The position numbers and the translations under genes were made by a program. The notes beneath the pieces are model-generated. The model ran no database searches and was not told the origin of the DNA. It saw nothing but the letters and a program-made list of their open reading frames with translations. A DNA stretch of 64,000 nucleotides from Gammaproteobacteria bacterium (GTDB taxonomy: Bacteria > Pseudomonadota > Gammaproteobacteria > JAJFJF01), in contig JAJFJF010000022.1 of assembly GCA_021774255.1 (NCBI GenBank), forward strand, positions 1-64,000, read 5' to 3'. Shown in pieces: positions 46,597 to 56,079 of this stretch (its first letter is position 1; each line of letters starts with the position of its first letter).

Positions 46597-47889
46597 CTAC
46601 CTCGCCGGCGGCTCAAAATAAGACTCCAACCCATCCCAACATGACAAATAATCTGTTTGTCTAAAGTCTGCATTGAGCGCAGCCTCTGTTGGGTGCCACG
46701 CAAAACAACTTTCAAACATAAAAGCCAGCGTGTTTTCATAACGCTCAGGTTGCAGCTTCGCGTTCGTTGCTTGCTCAAACACGTCTTTACTGGGCCCATG
46801 CGCTGACATGCAATTGTGCAAACTGCTGCCGCCGGGGACAAAGCCGGCTTTTTTCGCATCATACACCCCGTGGATCAAGCCCATATATTCACTCATGATA
46901 TTGCGATGGTAATACGGTGGGCGGAAGGTATGCTCTGCCACCATCCAGCGCGCCGGGAAAATCACAAAATCGACATTGGCCACGCCTGGCGTATTGGTTT
47001 GTGAGGTGAGCACTGTAAAAATAGACGGGTCGGGATGATCAAAACTCACCGTGTTCATCGTATTAAAACGTGCCAAGTCATATTTATACGGCGCGTAGTT
47101 ACCATGCCAGGCAACCACATCAAGCGGCGAATGCCCAATTTCCGCTGACCATAAATGGCCTTGGTATTTTGCAATCAATTCAAAATCACCCGTACGCTCT
47201 TCATAACTTGCGGTGGGTATTAAAAAGTCACGGGGATTGGCCAAGCCGTTGGCGCCAATGGGGCCTAAATCCGGTAAAGCAAGCATCGCACCAAAGTTTT
47301 CACAAAGGTAACCACGTGCTTTGTCACCTGCTAACACCACTTGGAACTTCATGCCACGGGGTATCACCACAATTTCACCCGGCGCCACATCTAATACACC
47401 GCATTCGGTTTTAAACTGCAGGCCGCCTTCTTGCGGCACAATCAGCAATTCACCGTCAGCATTATAAAAATAGCGATTGGTCATCGATTCATTAATCGCA
47501 TACAAGTGAACCGCGGCACCTTGTTGGTGCTCAATGCTGCCGTGGCCTGCTTGTGTCCACAGGCCGCTTACAAAATCGGTGGGCGCGTCAGGGTAAGGGA
47601 TCGGATCCCATCGCATTTGATCAGGCGATGGCGGTTCTTCTGCAAAAGGAGAACAACGCAAGGCACCGAGTTTAATTTGACGAAAATGAGAATGCATCAC
47701 CGACGGGCGAATGCGGTATAACCAACTGCGATGGTTCTGATCTCGAGGCGCCGTAAAAGCCGTCCCACTCAATTGCTCAGCATATAAACCGTACGCCACT
47801 TTTTGGGGTGAGTTTTGCCCCACCGGCAGGGCGCCCGGTATCGCTTCCGTTTCAAAATGACTACCAAAGCCTGTCATATAATCGCGCAT
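46597..47889 (-). CDS. hmgA: Homogentisate 1,2-dioxygenase
   Basis: Opens the ring of homogentisate to maleylacetoacetate in tyrosine and phenylalanine breakdown. The 430-residue product has [20 protein letters not shown] at the start, the iron-site region with [17 protein letters not shown] near 325-345 (His and Glu ligands) and [14 protein letters not shown] near 355-370 (His ligand). GAGGAGAG lies 3-10 bp before the ATG. The other enzymes of the pathway (maai, fah) are not in the window. Confidence 0.97.
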   Translation of the reverse strand: MRDYMTGFGSHFETEAIPGALPVGQNSPQKVAYGLYAEQLSGTAFTAPRDQNHRSWLYRIRPSVMHSHFRQIKLGALRCSPFAEEPPSPDQMRWDPIPYPDAPTDFVSGLWTQAGHGSIEHQQGAAVHLYAINESMTNRYFYNADGELLIVPQEGGLQFKTECGVLDVAPGEIVVIPRGMKFQVVLAGDKARGYLCENFGAMLALPDLGPIGANGLANPRDFLIPTASYEERTGDFELIAKYQGHLWSAEIGHSPLDVVAWHGNYAPYKYDLARFNTMNTVSFDHPDPSIFTVLTSQTNTPGVANVDFVIFPARWMVAEHTFRPPYYHRNIMSEYMGLIHGVYDAKKAGFVPGGSSLHNCMSAHGPSKDVFEQATNAKLQPERYENTLAFMFESCFAWHPTEAALNADFRQTDYLSCWDGLESYFEPPAR

Positions 47890-48102
47890 CTGCTCTCCTC
47901 AACTGATGTTTGCTCTCCTTCCCCATTCTACTGCGAAAAGACCTTGAGTGCGATCATTAGCCCACATTAAGTAATAAAGGATAAGCATCTGATATTCCCA
48001 CTATTTCCCAGTCTCACCCCCTCCGCATGCTTGCGCAACTGCCCCCATATGTTATGCTGCGCAAAAAAATAACCAATAATGAATTCAAGTTGAGAAAATT
48101 AT

Positions 48103-49212
48103 ATGCAACGTGAACAAGTCGCCTCCTTTAGTATTTCTCATTTACGTTTTCTTGATGAGCATGGCAACACCACACAAGACTTACCTGAATTTGCTAAAGA
48201 TCCCGATACCCTACTTTACCTTTATCGCACGATGTCACTGACACGCGCTGCGGATGCCAAAGCTGTTAACTTGCAACGCACCGGTCGCATGGGCACCTAC
48301 CCTTCTTCCCTTGGACAAGAAGCCATTTCGGTTGCGATTGGTCATGCCATGCGCAAAGAAGATGTTTTCTGCCCTTATTATCGTGAACAAGGCACCATGT
48401 TACAGCGCGGCGTGAAAATCGAAGATATCTTTAATTATTGGGGCGGTGACGAGCGCGGCAGCAATTTTGGTGATGGCACCAGTGAAGACTTTCCTATTAG
48501 TGTACCCATTGCGAGCCAATGTTTGCATGCAACCGGTGTGGCCACTGCTTTTAAATTACGCAAACAACCCCGCGTCGCCGTGGTCTCCTGTGGCGATGGC
48601 GCGACTTCCGAAGGTGATTTTTACGAAGCAATCAATTTAGCGGGAGCTTGGAATTTGCCTGTTGTGTTTGTTGTCAATAACAATAAGTGGGCGATTTCTG
48701 TGCCGCTGAGCGAGCAAACCGCCGCACAAACCATTGCACAAAAAGCCATCGCTGCCGGGTTTGATGGTGAACAAGTCGACGGCAATGACGTCATCGCCAT
48801 GCATCATACACTCGAACAAGCTATCGAAAATGCACGTCAAGGCGGCGGGCCGACACTCATCGAAGCCTTAACCTACCGCATGTGTGATCACACCACGGCC
48901 GATGACGCGAGCCGTTACCGCCCACGTGAAGAAGTCGATGAGCACCGCAAAAAATGTCCTTTAGTACGTTTATATAACTATTTATTGAACCAAGGCCTGT
49001 GGGACAAAGAAAAAGAAAACGCCCTGCAAGCAGAGTGTGCTGAAAAAGTACAAGCCGCGGTGGATGCTTACTTAAATACTGAAAATCAGCCACTCACCAG
49101 CATGGTCGATTATTTATACGAAACATGGCCAGCGTCGCTTGCCGATCAGCGCGATGCCTTGCTACAAGAACAGCAAGCGTTAGAAGAAAAAGGAGAAGCA
49201 GTCCATGGCTAA
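48103..49212 (+). CDS. pdhA: Pyruvate (or branched-chain 2-oxo acid) dehydrogenase E1 alpha subunit
   Basis: Thiamine-diphosphate-dependent E1 alpha of 369 residues. The ThDP motif GDGATSEGDFYEAINLAGAW and NNNKWAIS is intact near 165-200, and QRTGRMGTYPSSLGQEA and CPYYREQGTML are typical of the group in intracellular gammaproteobacteria. The catalytic-loop region YRMCDHTTADDASRYR is present. It overlaps pdhB by 8 bp. Whether pyruvate or branched-chain oxo acids are the substrate cannot be settled from reading; no E3 gene follows. Confidence 0.93.
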   Translation: MQREQVASFSISHLRFLDEHGNTTQDLPEFAKDPDTLLYLYRTMSLTRAADAKAVNLQRTGRMGTYPSSLGQEAISVAIGHAMRKEDVFCPYYREQGTMLQRGVKIEDIFNYWGGDERGSNFGDGTSEDFPISVPIASQCLHATGVATAFKLRKQPRVAVVSCGDGATSEGDFYEAINLAGAWNLPVVFVVNNNKWAISVPLSEQTAAQTIAQKAIAAGFDGEQVDGNDVIAMHHTLEQAIENARQGGGPTLIEALTYRMCDHTTADDASRYRPREEVDEHRKKCPLVRLYNYLLNQGLWDKEKENALQAECAEKVQAAVDAYLNTENQPLTSMVDYLYETWPASLADQRDALLQEQQALEEKGEAVHG

Positions 49213-50191
49213 TAATGCAATTACGTTAGTCGAAGCCGTGACGCAAGCACTGGCTTATGAGTTAAATGCTGATCCTGATACCGTGGTGCTCGGCGAAGAT
49301 GTGGGCGTGAACGGCGGCGTGTTTCGCGCAACAGCCGGCCTGCAACAGCGCTTTGGTAAAGATCGGGTCATGGATACCCCGCTGGCCGAATCGATGATCG
49401 CCGGCGCCTCTATTGGAATGGCCGCACAAGGTTTAAAACCGATTGCTGAAATTCAATTCATGGGGTTTATCTTCCCCGCCGTGGATCAAATGATTACCCA
49501 TGCTGCTCGCATGCGTAACCGCACGCGTGGTCGCTTGACTTGCCCGATGGTCATGCGCGCGCCGTTTGGCGGCGGCATTCATGCCCCCGAACATCATTCT
49601 GAAAGCACGGAGGCGCTGCTGGCGCATATTCCGGGTTTACGTGTGGTGATCCCTTCTTCGCCCACCTTGGCCTATGGTTTGCTGCTGGCGGCCATTCGCG
49701 ATCCCGATCCGGTTATCTTTTTAGAGCCTAAACGTATTTACCGTTTGGTCAAACAAGAAGTGCCTGATAATGGTGAAGCCTTACCTTTAGATGTTTGCTT
49801 CCAGTTGCGTGAAGGCACCGATATCACACTGGTCACCTGGGGTGCATCAACGCATGAAACGTTAAAAGTCGCTAATACGCTTGCCAAGCAAGGCGTGAGT
49901 GCTGAGGTCATCGACGTGGCGACCATCAAGCCGCTCGATATGAATACGATATTGCAGTCTGTTGAAAAAACGGGGCGCTGCGTGATTGTGCATGAAGCGT
50001 GTCGCAGTTTTGGGGTGGGCGCGGAGATTGCGGCCCAAATTGCGGAAAAAGCGCTGACCTCACTCATGGCACCTGTGAAGCGTGTCACCGGTTATGATAC
50101 CGTCATGCCTTATTTTAAATTAGAAAAACACTATCTGCCTTCTGAAGCGCAAATTTTAGCGGGCGTGCAAGAAGTACTCGAATACGCATAA
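49205..50191 (+). CDS. pdhB: Pyruvate (or branched-chain 2-oxo acid) dehydrogenase E1 beta subunit
   Basis: A 328-residue transketolase-like beta subunit pairing with the product of the preceding gene. VVLGEDVGVNGGVFRATAGL and DTPLAESMIAGASIGMA are near the start, PFGGGIHAPEHHSESTEALL in the middle, and GASTHETLKVANTLAKQGV and VHEACRSFGVGAEIAAQ at the C-terminal domain. Spacing to pdhC is 26 bp with AGGAAAAAG as ribosome-binding site. Confidence 0.94.
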   Translation: MANNAITLVEAVTQALAYELNADPDTVVLGEDVGVNGGVFRATAGLQQRFGKDRVMDTPLAESMIAGASIGMAAQGLKPIAEIQFMGFIFPAVDQMITHAARMRNRTRGRLTCPMVMRAPFGGGIHAPEHHSESTEALLAHIPGLRVVIPSSPTLAYGLLLAAIRDPDPVIFLEPKRIYRLVKQEVPDNGEALPLDVCFQLREGTDITLVTWGASTHETLKVANTLAKQGVSAEVIDVATIKPLDMNTILQSVEKTGRCVIVHEACRSFGVGAEIAAQIAEKALTSLMAPVKRVTGYDTVMPYFKLEKHYLPSEAQILAGVQEVLEYA

Positions 50192-50217
50192 ATAAGATTA
50201 AAGATTAGGAAAAAGCA

Positions 50218-51393
50218 ATGAACATATTTAATCTACCCGATCTCGGCGAAGGCCTCACTGAAGCGGAAATACATGAATGGCATGTCAAAGAAGGCGATGA
50301 AGTCCATACGGATGAGCCATTAGTCTCAATGGAAACGGCAAAAGCCGTTGTGGAAGTACCCTCCCCACATACCGGCAAGATTAAAAAGCTGCACGGTAAG
50401 GCCGGTGACATTATTCCAGTTGGCGCACCGCTGGTTGAATACGAAGCGGAAGGAAAGAAAGACACGGGTACCGTGGCCGGTAAAATTGAAACCAGCGAAG
50501 AAGTCGTCGCCGAAACCGCTAAAGTGGTCTCGCCCACCGTAAGCGCGGGCGCCGCCAGTGGTGCTGGCGTCAAAGCCCTGCCTGCCGTGCGCATGCTCGC
50601 CAAAACATTAGGCGTAGACTTAAGTAAAGTGACAGGCACCGGCACGGGCGGCGCGATCACCGCAGAAGATATTAAACACGCTGTGCCATCACTCGGTGGC
50701 CAAGCCGCGACAGCGGCACCTTTGGTGCCTCAAGTACCCGGCATGGTCATGCCCAGCGGGCCATTTGAGCAATTAAAAGGCACGCGCCGCATCATGGCGC
50801 AAACCATGATTGCCGCACACGCCCAAGTCGTGCCTGTGTCGATTTTTGATGATGCCGATATCCAAGACTGGCCAGCCAAAACTGATATTACCGCACGTGT
50901 GATCCGCGCACTTGTGGCCGGCTGCAAAGAAGAACCTGCGCTGAATGCCTATTACAAAGCTGACGACCTTTCACGGCAGATTTCAGAGAACATCAACATT
51001 GGGCTAGCGATGGATACCCCAGATGGTTTATTTGTGCCCATCATCCGCGATGCCGATAAACAAGATCCCACTCAGCTGCGCGAACGTATCAATACCTTGA
51101 AACAGCAAGTGGGCGATCGCTCTATTCCACCAGCCGATCTACAAGGCCACAGTATTACACTGACTAATTTCGGCATGTTTGCGGCGCGCTATGCCTGCCC
51201 AGTTGTCGTACCGCCCACTGTGGCTATCCTCGGCACCGGTAAAATCCGCGAGTCGGTACTGCCTGTTGATGGCAGCCCGCAAGTACGCCGCGTGATACCG
51301 CTTTCACTGACCTTTGATCACCGCGCCGTCACTGGCGGCGAAGCCACCCGCTTTTTATCGATTGTGATCAAAGATTTAGAGTCTGCCGACTAA
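50218..51393 (+). CDS. pdhC: Dihydrolipoamide acyltransferase E2
   Basis: A 391-residue E2 core protein. One lipoyl domain (1-78) carries the lipoyl Lys in VSMETAKAVVEVPSPHTGKI; a flexible Ala/Val-rich linker leads to a peripheral-subunit-binding domain (about 118-150: AVRMLAKTLGVDLSKVTGTG), then the catalytic domain with LTFDHRAVTGGEATRFL holding the active-site His. One lipoyl domain and this size fit the E1-alpha/beta type of complex. E3 must be encoded elsewhere. Confidence 0.94.
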   Translation: MNIFNLPDLGEGLTEAEIHEWHVKEGDEVHTDEPLVSMETAKAVVEVPSPHTGKIKKLHGKAGDIIPVGAPLVEYEAEGKKDTGTVAGKIETSEEVVAETAKVVSPTVSAGAASGAGVKALPAVRMLAKTLGVDLSKVTGTGTGGAITAEDIKHAVPSLGGQAATAAPLVPQVPGMVMPSGPFEQLKGTRRIMAQTMIAAHAQVVPVSIFDDADIQDWPAKTDITARVIRALVAGCKEEPALNAYYKADDLSRQISENINIGLAMDTPDGLFVPIIRDADKQDPTQLRERINTLKQQVGDRSIPPADLQGHSITLTNFGMFAARYACPVVVPPTVAILGTGKIRESVLPVDGSPQVRRVIPLSLTFDHRAVTGGEATRFLSIVIKDLESAD

Positions 51394-51410
51394 TCCCACT
51401 CCTCAATCAG

Positions 51411-51502
51411 GATCACAAAATCCGATTTTTTGGATTTTGTGTAGCAAATTCTGCCTCAACTTCACTACACAAAATCAAGAAAACTGGATTTTGTGTAGTG
51501 AA
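51411..51502. promoter_or_regulatory. Inverted-repeat array based on GATTTTGTGTAG
   Basis: Three copies: 51433-51444 forward, 51461-51476 reverse, 51487-51502 forward. The last two make a perfect 16-bp inverted repeat (TTCACTACACAAAATC and its complement) around a 10-nt spacer. No T-run follows in either direction, so it is more like an operator or RNA hairpin than a terminator. Function is unknown. Confidence 0.6.
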
Positions 51503-51518
51503 AAAACAACAAAAACCT

Positions 51519-51562
51519 GGAGTGTACTCCTAATAATTGACTGAATTTTTGGAGTACACTCC
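51519..51562. promoter_or_regulatory. Pair of palindromes 32 bp apart (GGAGTGTACTCC and GGAGTACACTCC)
   Basis: At 51519-51530 and 51551-51562. Each is an imperfect palindrome and each is the exact reverse complement of the other. The 32-bp spacing equals that of the array at 6101-6205. Only a 15-codon frame with a good ribosome-binding site (AAAGGAAAAC then ATG at 51632) follows. Confidence 0.55.
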
Positions 51563-51754
51563 GAATTAGTACTTCCCTCCCTTCTTCAACGCGTAAATAC
51601 TCTGAATAATCAGCAAAAAATAAAGGAAAACATGATGCCTCTATCTACCCGCAAAACAAGGAAAATTTCCACACAATAAAACATAAGGCATTGATTTTAA
51701 ATATTTTTTGCAAATCAAAAAATAAGTTACCCTTCTAAAAAATAGCTGCCAGGT

Positions 51755-51783
51755 CTTGACAAAATCTCTCAGTTACGTAAAAT
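51755..51783 (+). promoter_or_regulatory. Sigma70-type promoter of the fadL operon
   Basis: TTGACA at 51755-51760, 17-bp spacer, TAAAAT at 51778-51783. Transcription from here would give a leader of about 265 nt before the start at 52058. Between 51394 and 52057 no gene other than the 15-codon frame at 51632 is visible. Confidence 0.6.
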
Positions 51784-52057
51784 ACTCGGAACTAGCTATT
51801 TGGCTAGCATAATTTATTCAGCTTAGTCTCTGATTAAACTGAATTAATATTGTGTTAGCCGGCTAGACCATAACTTTGCCTACCCAATAATAATAATAAG
51901 CAAGCCGATCGGCTGAAGTTATCGCTTAACAAAACAATATTAACGCTTAAGCAAATCGTGCATTAGCCCACCTTGTCGTGCGTGGCTGATGTTTTGTTGC
52001 AGTTAAATTCATATTTATCCAGGGAGGGAGAAATAACAAACTAAAGAAAATTTCGTT

Positions 52058-53431
52058 ATGTCTCACTCTCTATTAAAGCGCCACACGTGGCTCGCCCCGA
52101 TTACCGTATTTGTTGCCTTTTCTGCCTTTGTACTGGGTGCATCTCATGCCTCAGCAAGTGCCCTGGGGCCCATCAGTGCCTCTACCATGGGTACCGCCGG
52201 TGCCGGTAGTGCGTCTATGGCTTCTGATGCCAGTAATATGCACTATAACCCTGCGTTGATGACACAATTCCGCACAAAGCATTTAGTGATTGGCGGTACC
52301 GTCACTTTCCGTAGTAGTGATTTGTCTATTGATGAGGCCACCGACTTTAACGGCGACTCTTTCTCATCAATCGATGATGCCGATAGTTCAACCACGCAAT
52401 TTGCGCCCTCTATCTTTTATTTACATCCCTTTGAAGTAAAAGAACGACCATTGGTTATTGGTTTAGGGATCACCACTCCTTATCAAATCAAACAAGATTT
52501 TGGTGATGATGAAGTCAGCCGTTACACCACGACTGAAAGCAAAGTCAACACTTTGAACATTAACCCTAATATCGCTTATCAGCTTAGCCAACGCCTCTCT
52601 GTTGGTGCAGGCTTTAGTGTGCAATATCTCAGCAGTGAATATAATCGTGCGGTAGATCTTGAAACCATCTGCAAGCACTTTAGCAGTGGGTGTGGTGGCT
52701 TAACAGATGGTAGCGTCAGCGAATCAGGCAGCAACTTTGGCTATGGCTGGAATGCAGGATTGTTATACCAATTACAACGCACTGCGATTGGTCTGAGCTA
52801 CCGCTCAAGCATTAAACACGATATTGACGGTGACGTGGAATATGATACGAATAACTGGGACCTTGGCGAACGATATGGCATGGTCGACAAATCATTTGAT
52901 AGCAATATCAATGTACCCGGTGTCGCCACATTAAGTGTGACACACATGATGACGCCTCGCCTGTCATTAATGGCCGACGTCAGCTATATCGGCTGGAGCA
53001 CCTTTGAAAACTACAACCCCGTTTATAGCGAACCCGATAGCACAGTTCAACCAACCGATCCACACTTTAATACACAAGGCGAATCGTGGGATGACAGCTT
53101 CCGTTTTGCAGTCGGTACTTACTACCGTTTAACTGAACGCTTCCGTTTACGAGGTGGTGTGGCATACGAAACCGATCCTATGCGTGATGACATCGGTACG
53201 CCGATGCAGCCAGGTGGTTCGGTAGTAGACCTCGCAGCGGGTATCCAATTCATCTTACATCCAAAGTGGATCCTCGATGCGGCTTATATGTTCAGTATCT
53301 ACAGCGATACCGATATCGATATGACCTCAAGCAGCCCTAACGGCGGAAACGGCAACAAAGAAAGCCTCGAAGGCGAGCTTTCTCAACAAGTTAGTCGCTT
53401 AGGCCTGCAATTAATTTGGTTGGTAGGTTAG
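52058..53431 (+). CDS. fadL: FadL/OmpP1-type outer-membrane hydrophobic-compound transporter
   Basis: A 457-residue outer-membrane protein with a signal peptide ending near residue 32. The N-terminal hatch region ALGPISASTMGTAGAGSASM and SNMHYNPALMTQF is characteristic of the FadL family, followed by alternating beta strands and a terminal LQLIWLVG strand. It carries long-chain fatty acids or other hydrophobic molecules across the outer membrane. The gene starts a four-gene cluster (gaps of 27, 2 and 15 bp). AGGGAGGGAG lies 26 bp before the ATG, too far for a standard site, so the leader may be structured. Confidence 0.9.
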   Translation: MSHSLLKRHTWLAPITVFVAFSAFVLGASHASASALGPISASTMGTAGAGSASMASDASNMHYNPALMTQFRTKHLVIGGTVTFRSSDLSIDEATDFNGDSFSSIDDADSSTTQFAPSIFYLHPFEVKERPLVIGLGITTPYQIKQDFGDDEVSRYTTTESKVNTLNINPNIAYQLSQRLSVGAGFSVQYLSSEYNRAVDLETICKHFSSGCGGLTDGSVSESGSNFGYGWNAGLLYQLQRTAIGLSYRSSIKHDIDGDVEYDTNNWDLGERYGMVDKSFDSNINVPGVATLSVTHMMTPRLSLMADVSYIGWSTFENYNPVYSEPDSTVQPTDPHFNTQGESWDDSFRFAVGTYYRLTERFRLRGGVAYETDPMRDDIGTPMQPGGSVVDLAAGIQFILHPKWILDAAYMFSIYSDTDIDMTSSSPNGGNGNKESLEGELSQQVSRLGLQLIWLVG

Positions 53432-53458
53432 TAAAAAGTTAATAGGAAGAAAGACGTT

Positions 53459-55183
53459 ATGACAAAAGCAAAAAACAAACGCGTATCGCTTTATGCCCTC
53501 CCAATAGTGGCACTGGTTTCATTGGGCATGTTGGGGGATTGGTTTACCAATCAAGCAAGAGCGGACACACTCGCTTCATCGTCTAGCCAAGTGGAAATTT
53601 TCCCAAGCAACTTGGATACGCAAGAAAGTGCTCAGTCAGCAACAGGATTACGCATTCATTTTTCTGAAAATAATGAAATGCTTACCCCTGAGCACTTAAC
53701 GCTAGCGGCCACGCTAAATGGCCAGGACGGTTTTTCTGTGCTGACCCCTATGATGGTGCATTTGCCAAATTGTCATATCAGTCAACAAAGCTTCTTAGCA
53801 ACAGCTATTGAAGAAGGCACTCTCAGCAGCAACGCAGCCAGTCTTTATGATGCGAGCACTGGCCAACGTTTAGCGCTGGATGTGAATATCACAGACAATA
53901 ACGGCGCCTGTTTAATCACCGCTTTTGCTGAACAAGCATTGAAAACCAATCAGCAGTATGTTTTCACCCTGGAACAAGGTATCAATCAATACATTAGCTA
54001 CCAAGCAGCCCCTGCTGTTGCAACACCTGCTGAACCCACTATTGGTATTGTTGATATTGAAGACGAGGAATACGGTGAGCCGCCTGTACGACAAAATCCT
54101 TATGAAGAACAACTTACATCAGCGCTACTTTCGCTCGGCTACCAGCCTGAGCAAGTAGTCGCTGCCACTTTATTTACCACCACATCAGCAAGACAAGCGC
54201 AGCAAGCAGAACAAGCATTAGAAGAGCGCATGCTCCAGGCTTATTATGGCAATGCACGTTTAGGTGATTTATCTATTGCAGAAGTCCATAAGCCAGGCTA
54301 TAACATTCAAGCTTTTGCGATGGGTACCTTTACTGGTCCTGCGGAAAGTGGTGAAGCCATTGATTTCTTATTAGCACTGCCTAAAGCACAAGGCAATCGT
54401 TCAAATGCTGCCAATATTGTGATCACTGATATGGCCCGTCGTGACTTTGAAAAAGTAGCACATGAAAATGCCTTAAATGGCTATGCAACGCTTTATATCC
54501 AGCCAGCGTCAGAGAAAGCCTTGCCTCGCAACATGGAAGCACTGCTTCGCATGATGAATACCGAGCGTGACATCACCTCTCTGCAATCAGGCATTCAGGG
54601 TTATTTGCTTAATCGTGCAAGTACGTTAAGTTTTGCTAAAAACCAATTGGCACAATTAAACCGACTCGCACAAGAGCATGATTTTGCACCACTGAACACC
54701 AACCACATCACTTACCAATGCTTAGAAAGTGCTAAACTTACCGGTATGGGATGTCATCGCTTTATTGAAGTGGCTGATAAACATGCATGGGGTTTAAGTG
54801 AAGTCTGGTTTAACAATACTGGCTTAGATATCACGCACAGTCTTGTCGCCTCGAAAAACTGGCGCGCGATTGACTACAAGCTAGTCAAAAACACTCAACA
54901 ACGAGATGCACAAAAAAGCAGCTATTTCAGCAGAAACCAGACCGCCATCAGTATTGGTCACTATCTGGCTGATTTAACAACTGCACCCTCCATTCACGTG
55001 TCTGGCAACAGCAATATGAACACCCCTATTTATATTAGCCAAGCTATTCACTATGTGCCTTATGGGAAGTTATCTGCAAAACGCTTAGCCACTTTTCAGC
55101 ATATAGAAATGCTTAATACTAACAGTGAAAATCAACGCAGCCACAAACCATCTCCGTTGAAATCAATTAACAACAGGAACTAG
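53459..55183 (+). CDS. VolA/Pla-1-like exported protein lacking the lipase serine motif
   Basis: Encodes 574 residues with an N-terminal hydrophobic export segment (YALPIVALVSLGMLGDWF). The first 240 residues follow the N-terminal domain of VolA/Pla-1-type lipases: LAATLNGQDGFSVLTPMMVH, LYDASTGQRL and LGYQPEQVVAATLFTTTSA. In that family a lipase domain with an HGITRN-like strand and a GHSLGG nucleophile follows. Here the comparable positions read VITDMARRDFEKVA and HITYQCLESAKLTGMG, so no G-x-S-x-G is present. It is probably a binding or accessory protein rather than an active lipase. VolA genes are linked to fadL in vibrios, which agrees with the neighbour. The domain match is by eye. Confidence 0.65.
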   Translation: MTKAKNKRVSLYALPIVALVSLGMLGDWFTNQARADTLASSSSQVEIFPSNLDTQESAQSATGLRIHFSENNEMLTPEHLTLAATLNGQDGFSVLTPMMVHLPNCHISQQSFLATAIEEGTLSSNAASLYDASTGQRLALDVNITDNNGACLITAFAEQALKTNQQYVFTLEQGINQYISYQAAPAVATPAEPTIGIVDIEDEEYGEPPVRQNPYEEQLTSALLSLGYQPEQVVAATLFTTTSARQAQQAEQALEERMLQAYYGNARLGDLSIAEVHKPGYNIQAFAMGTFTGPAESGEAIDFLLALPKAQGNRSNAANIVITDMARRDFEKVAHENALNGYATLYIQPASEKALPRNMEALLRMMNTERDITSLQSGIQGYLLNRASTLSFAKNQLAQLNRLAQEHDFAPLNTNHITYQCLESAKLTGMGCHRFIEVADKHAWGLSEVWFNNTGLDITHSLVASKNWRAIDYKLVKNTQQRDAQKSSYFSRNQTAISIGHYLADLTTAPSIHVSGNSNMNTPIYISQAIHYVPYGKLSAKRLATFQHIEMLNTNSENQRSHKPSPLKSINNRN

Positions 55184-55185
55184 AC

Positions 55186-56064
55186 ATGAAAAAATTTCTG
55201 ACAACGCTTCTTTTTCCATTTTGCATGGGCGCCTTCATCAGCGCGCCGGCTTTCGCCGCCAATTGCAGTAAATTATCTGAAAATTGTTATGAAAATGCAT
55301 GGAGCAATGATTGCAACGGCGATTTTCAAAACCAAAATAAATGCAAGCCTCACCGCGCCGTTCATGTATTTGTTAATAATCTAACAGACAATCTCCGTTT
55401 AGAGGTGGAAGATAATAGCGAGTGGTTTACAGGCTTCCATAGTCCCAACAAGTTAGCGGAGAAGAAAACCCTCCAGAAGCAGGGAGATGACAAACCTATT
55501 CTTCGACCTGACTCTTCTGTTCTTTTTTCATTCCGTTATAGCAACCTTGGCTCTGATATGTCGACCGGGTATATCACGCTTAATGTCTATCAAACCAAAT
55601 ATGATGACGGAGAAGATGCTGGTGAAATTTTTCTTGGGAAACACCGCATCGCCATACGCCCGCAAGAAAAAAGCGGTAACAAGCGCAATTATGTTTGCTC
55701 TTACTTTGAGAGTGCTATACCTACCTGTTTGCAAAATGGTCAGACTTGTAACAGAAAATCTTTAACGCCGAACTCACACCCTGAGCCAGCAGCGGGTGTG
55801 TCAGGTCATCTTTCTTGCCAAAGCAACAACAGTAATACGCAAGGATTAGAGATGTACACTGAAATAGCAGACAACGGTATTTTTAAAGAACTCCAAACTA
55901 GCCATCACCAGAGCGCCAAATGGTTTTATGTAGACATAGAAGACATGGAGACTGTGTCAGCCGGTGGAAAAAATATCCCCAATCTAAAAACCAGCATTCG
56001 TCGCTTTAGTTCAGCGCCCTGCTCAGCAAATACAATTACTGCTGGGGCACAGGCTTGTCGCTAA
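55186..56064 (+). CDS. Secreted cysteine-rich beta-domain protein
   Basis: Encodes 292 residues with signal peptide FPFCMGAFISAPAFA. It has a Cys-rich start (CSKLSENCYENAWSNDC) and one beta domain with NNLTDNLRLEVEDNSEW, P-x-x-x-L-F-S-F-R-Y and G-Y-I-T-L-N-V-Y, similar in layout to the repeats of the next gene. Four further Cys lie near 185-220 and two at the end. Starts 2 bp after the preceding stop, with AGGAA in front. Family not recognised; probably a secreted partner of the 1315-residue protein. Confidence 0.75.
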   Translation: MKKFLTTLLFPFCMGAFISAPAFAANCSKLSENCYENAWSNDCNGDFQNQNKCKPHRAVHVFVNNLTDNLRLEVEDNSEWFTGFHSPNKLAEKKTLQKQGDDKPILRPDSSVLFSFRYSNLGSDMSTGYITLNVYQTKYDDGEDAGEIFLGKHRIAIRPQEKSGNKRNYVCSYFESAIPTCLQNGQTCNRKSLTPNSHPEPAAGVSGHLSCQSNNSNTQGLEMYTEIADNGIFKELQTSHHQSAKWFYVDIEDMETVSAGGKNIPNLKTSIRRFSSAPCSANTITAGAQACR

Positions 56065-56079
56065 AACAGGATTATGATA

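Noticed and set aside
51461-51502. Terminator for pdhC from the 16-bp inverted repeat
   Set aside because: No T-run follows in either direction and the stem is AT-rich; an operator or RNA hairpin fits better.
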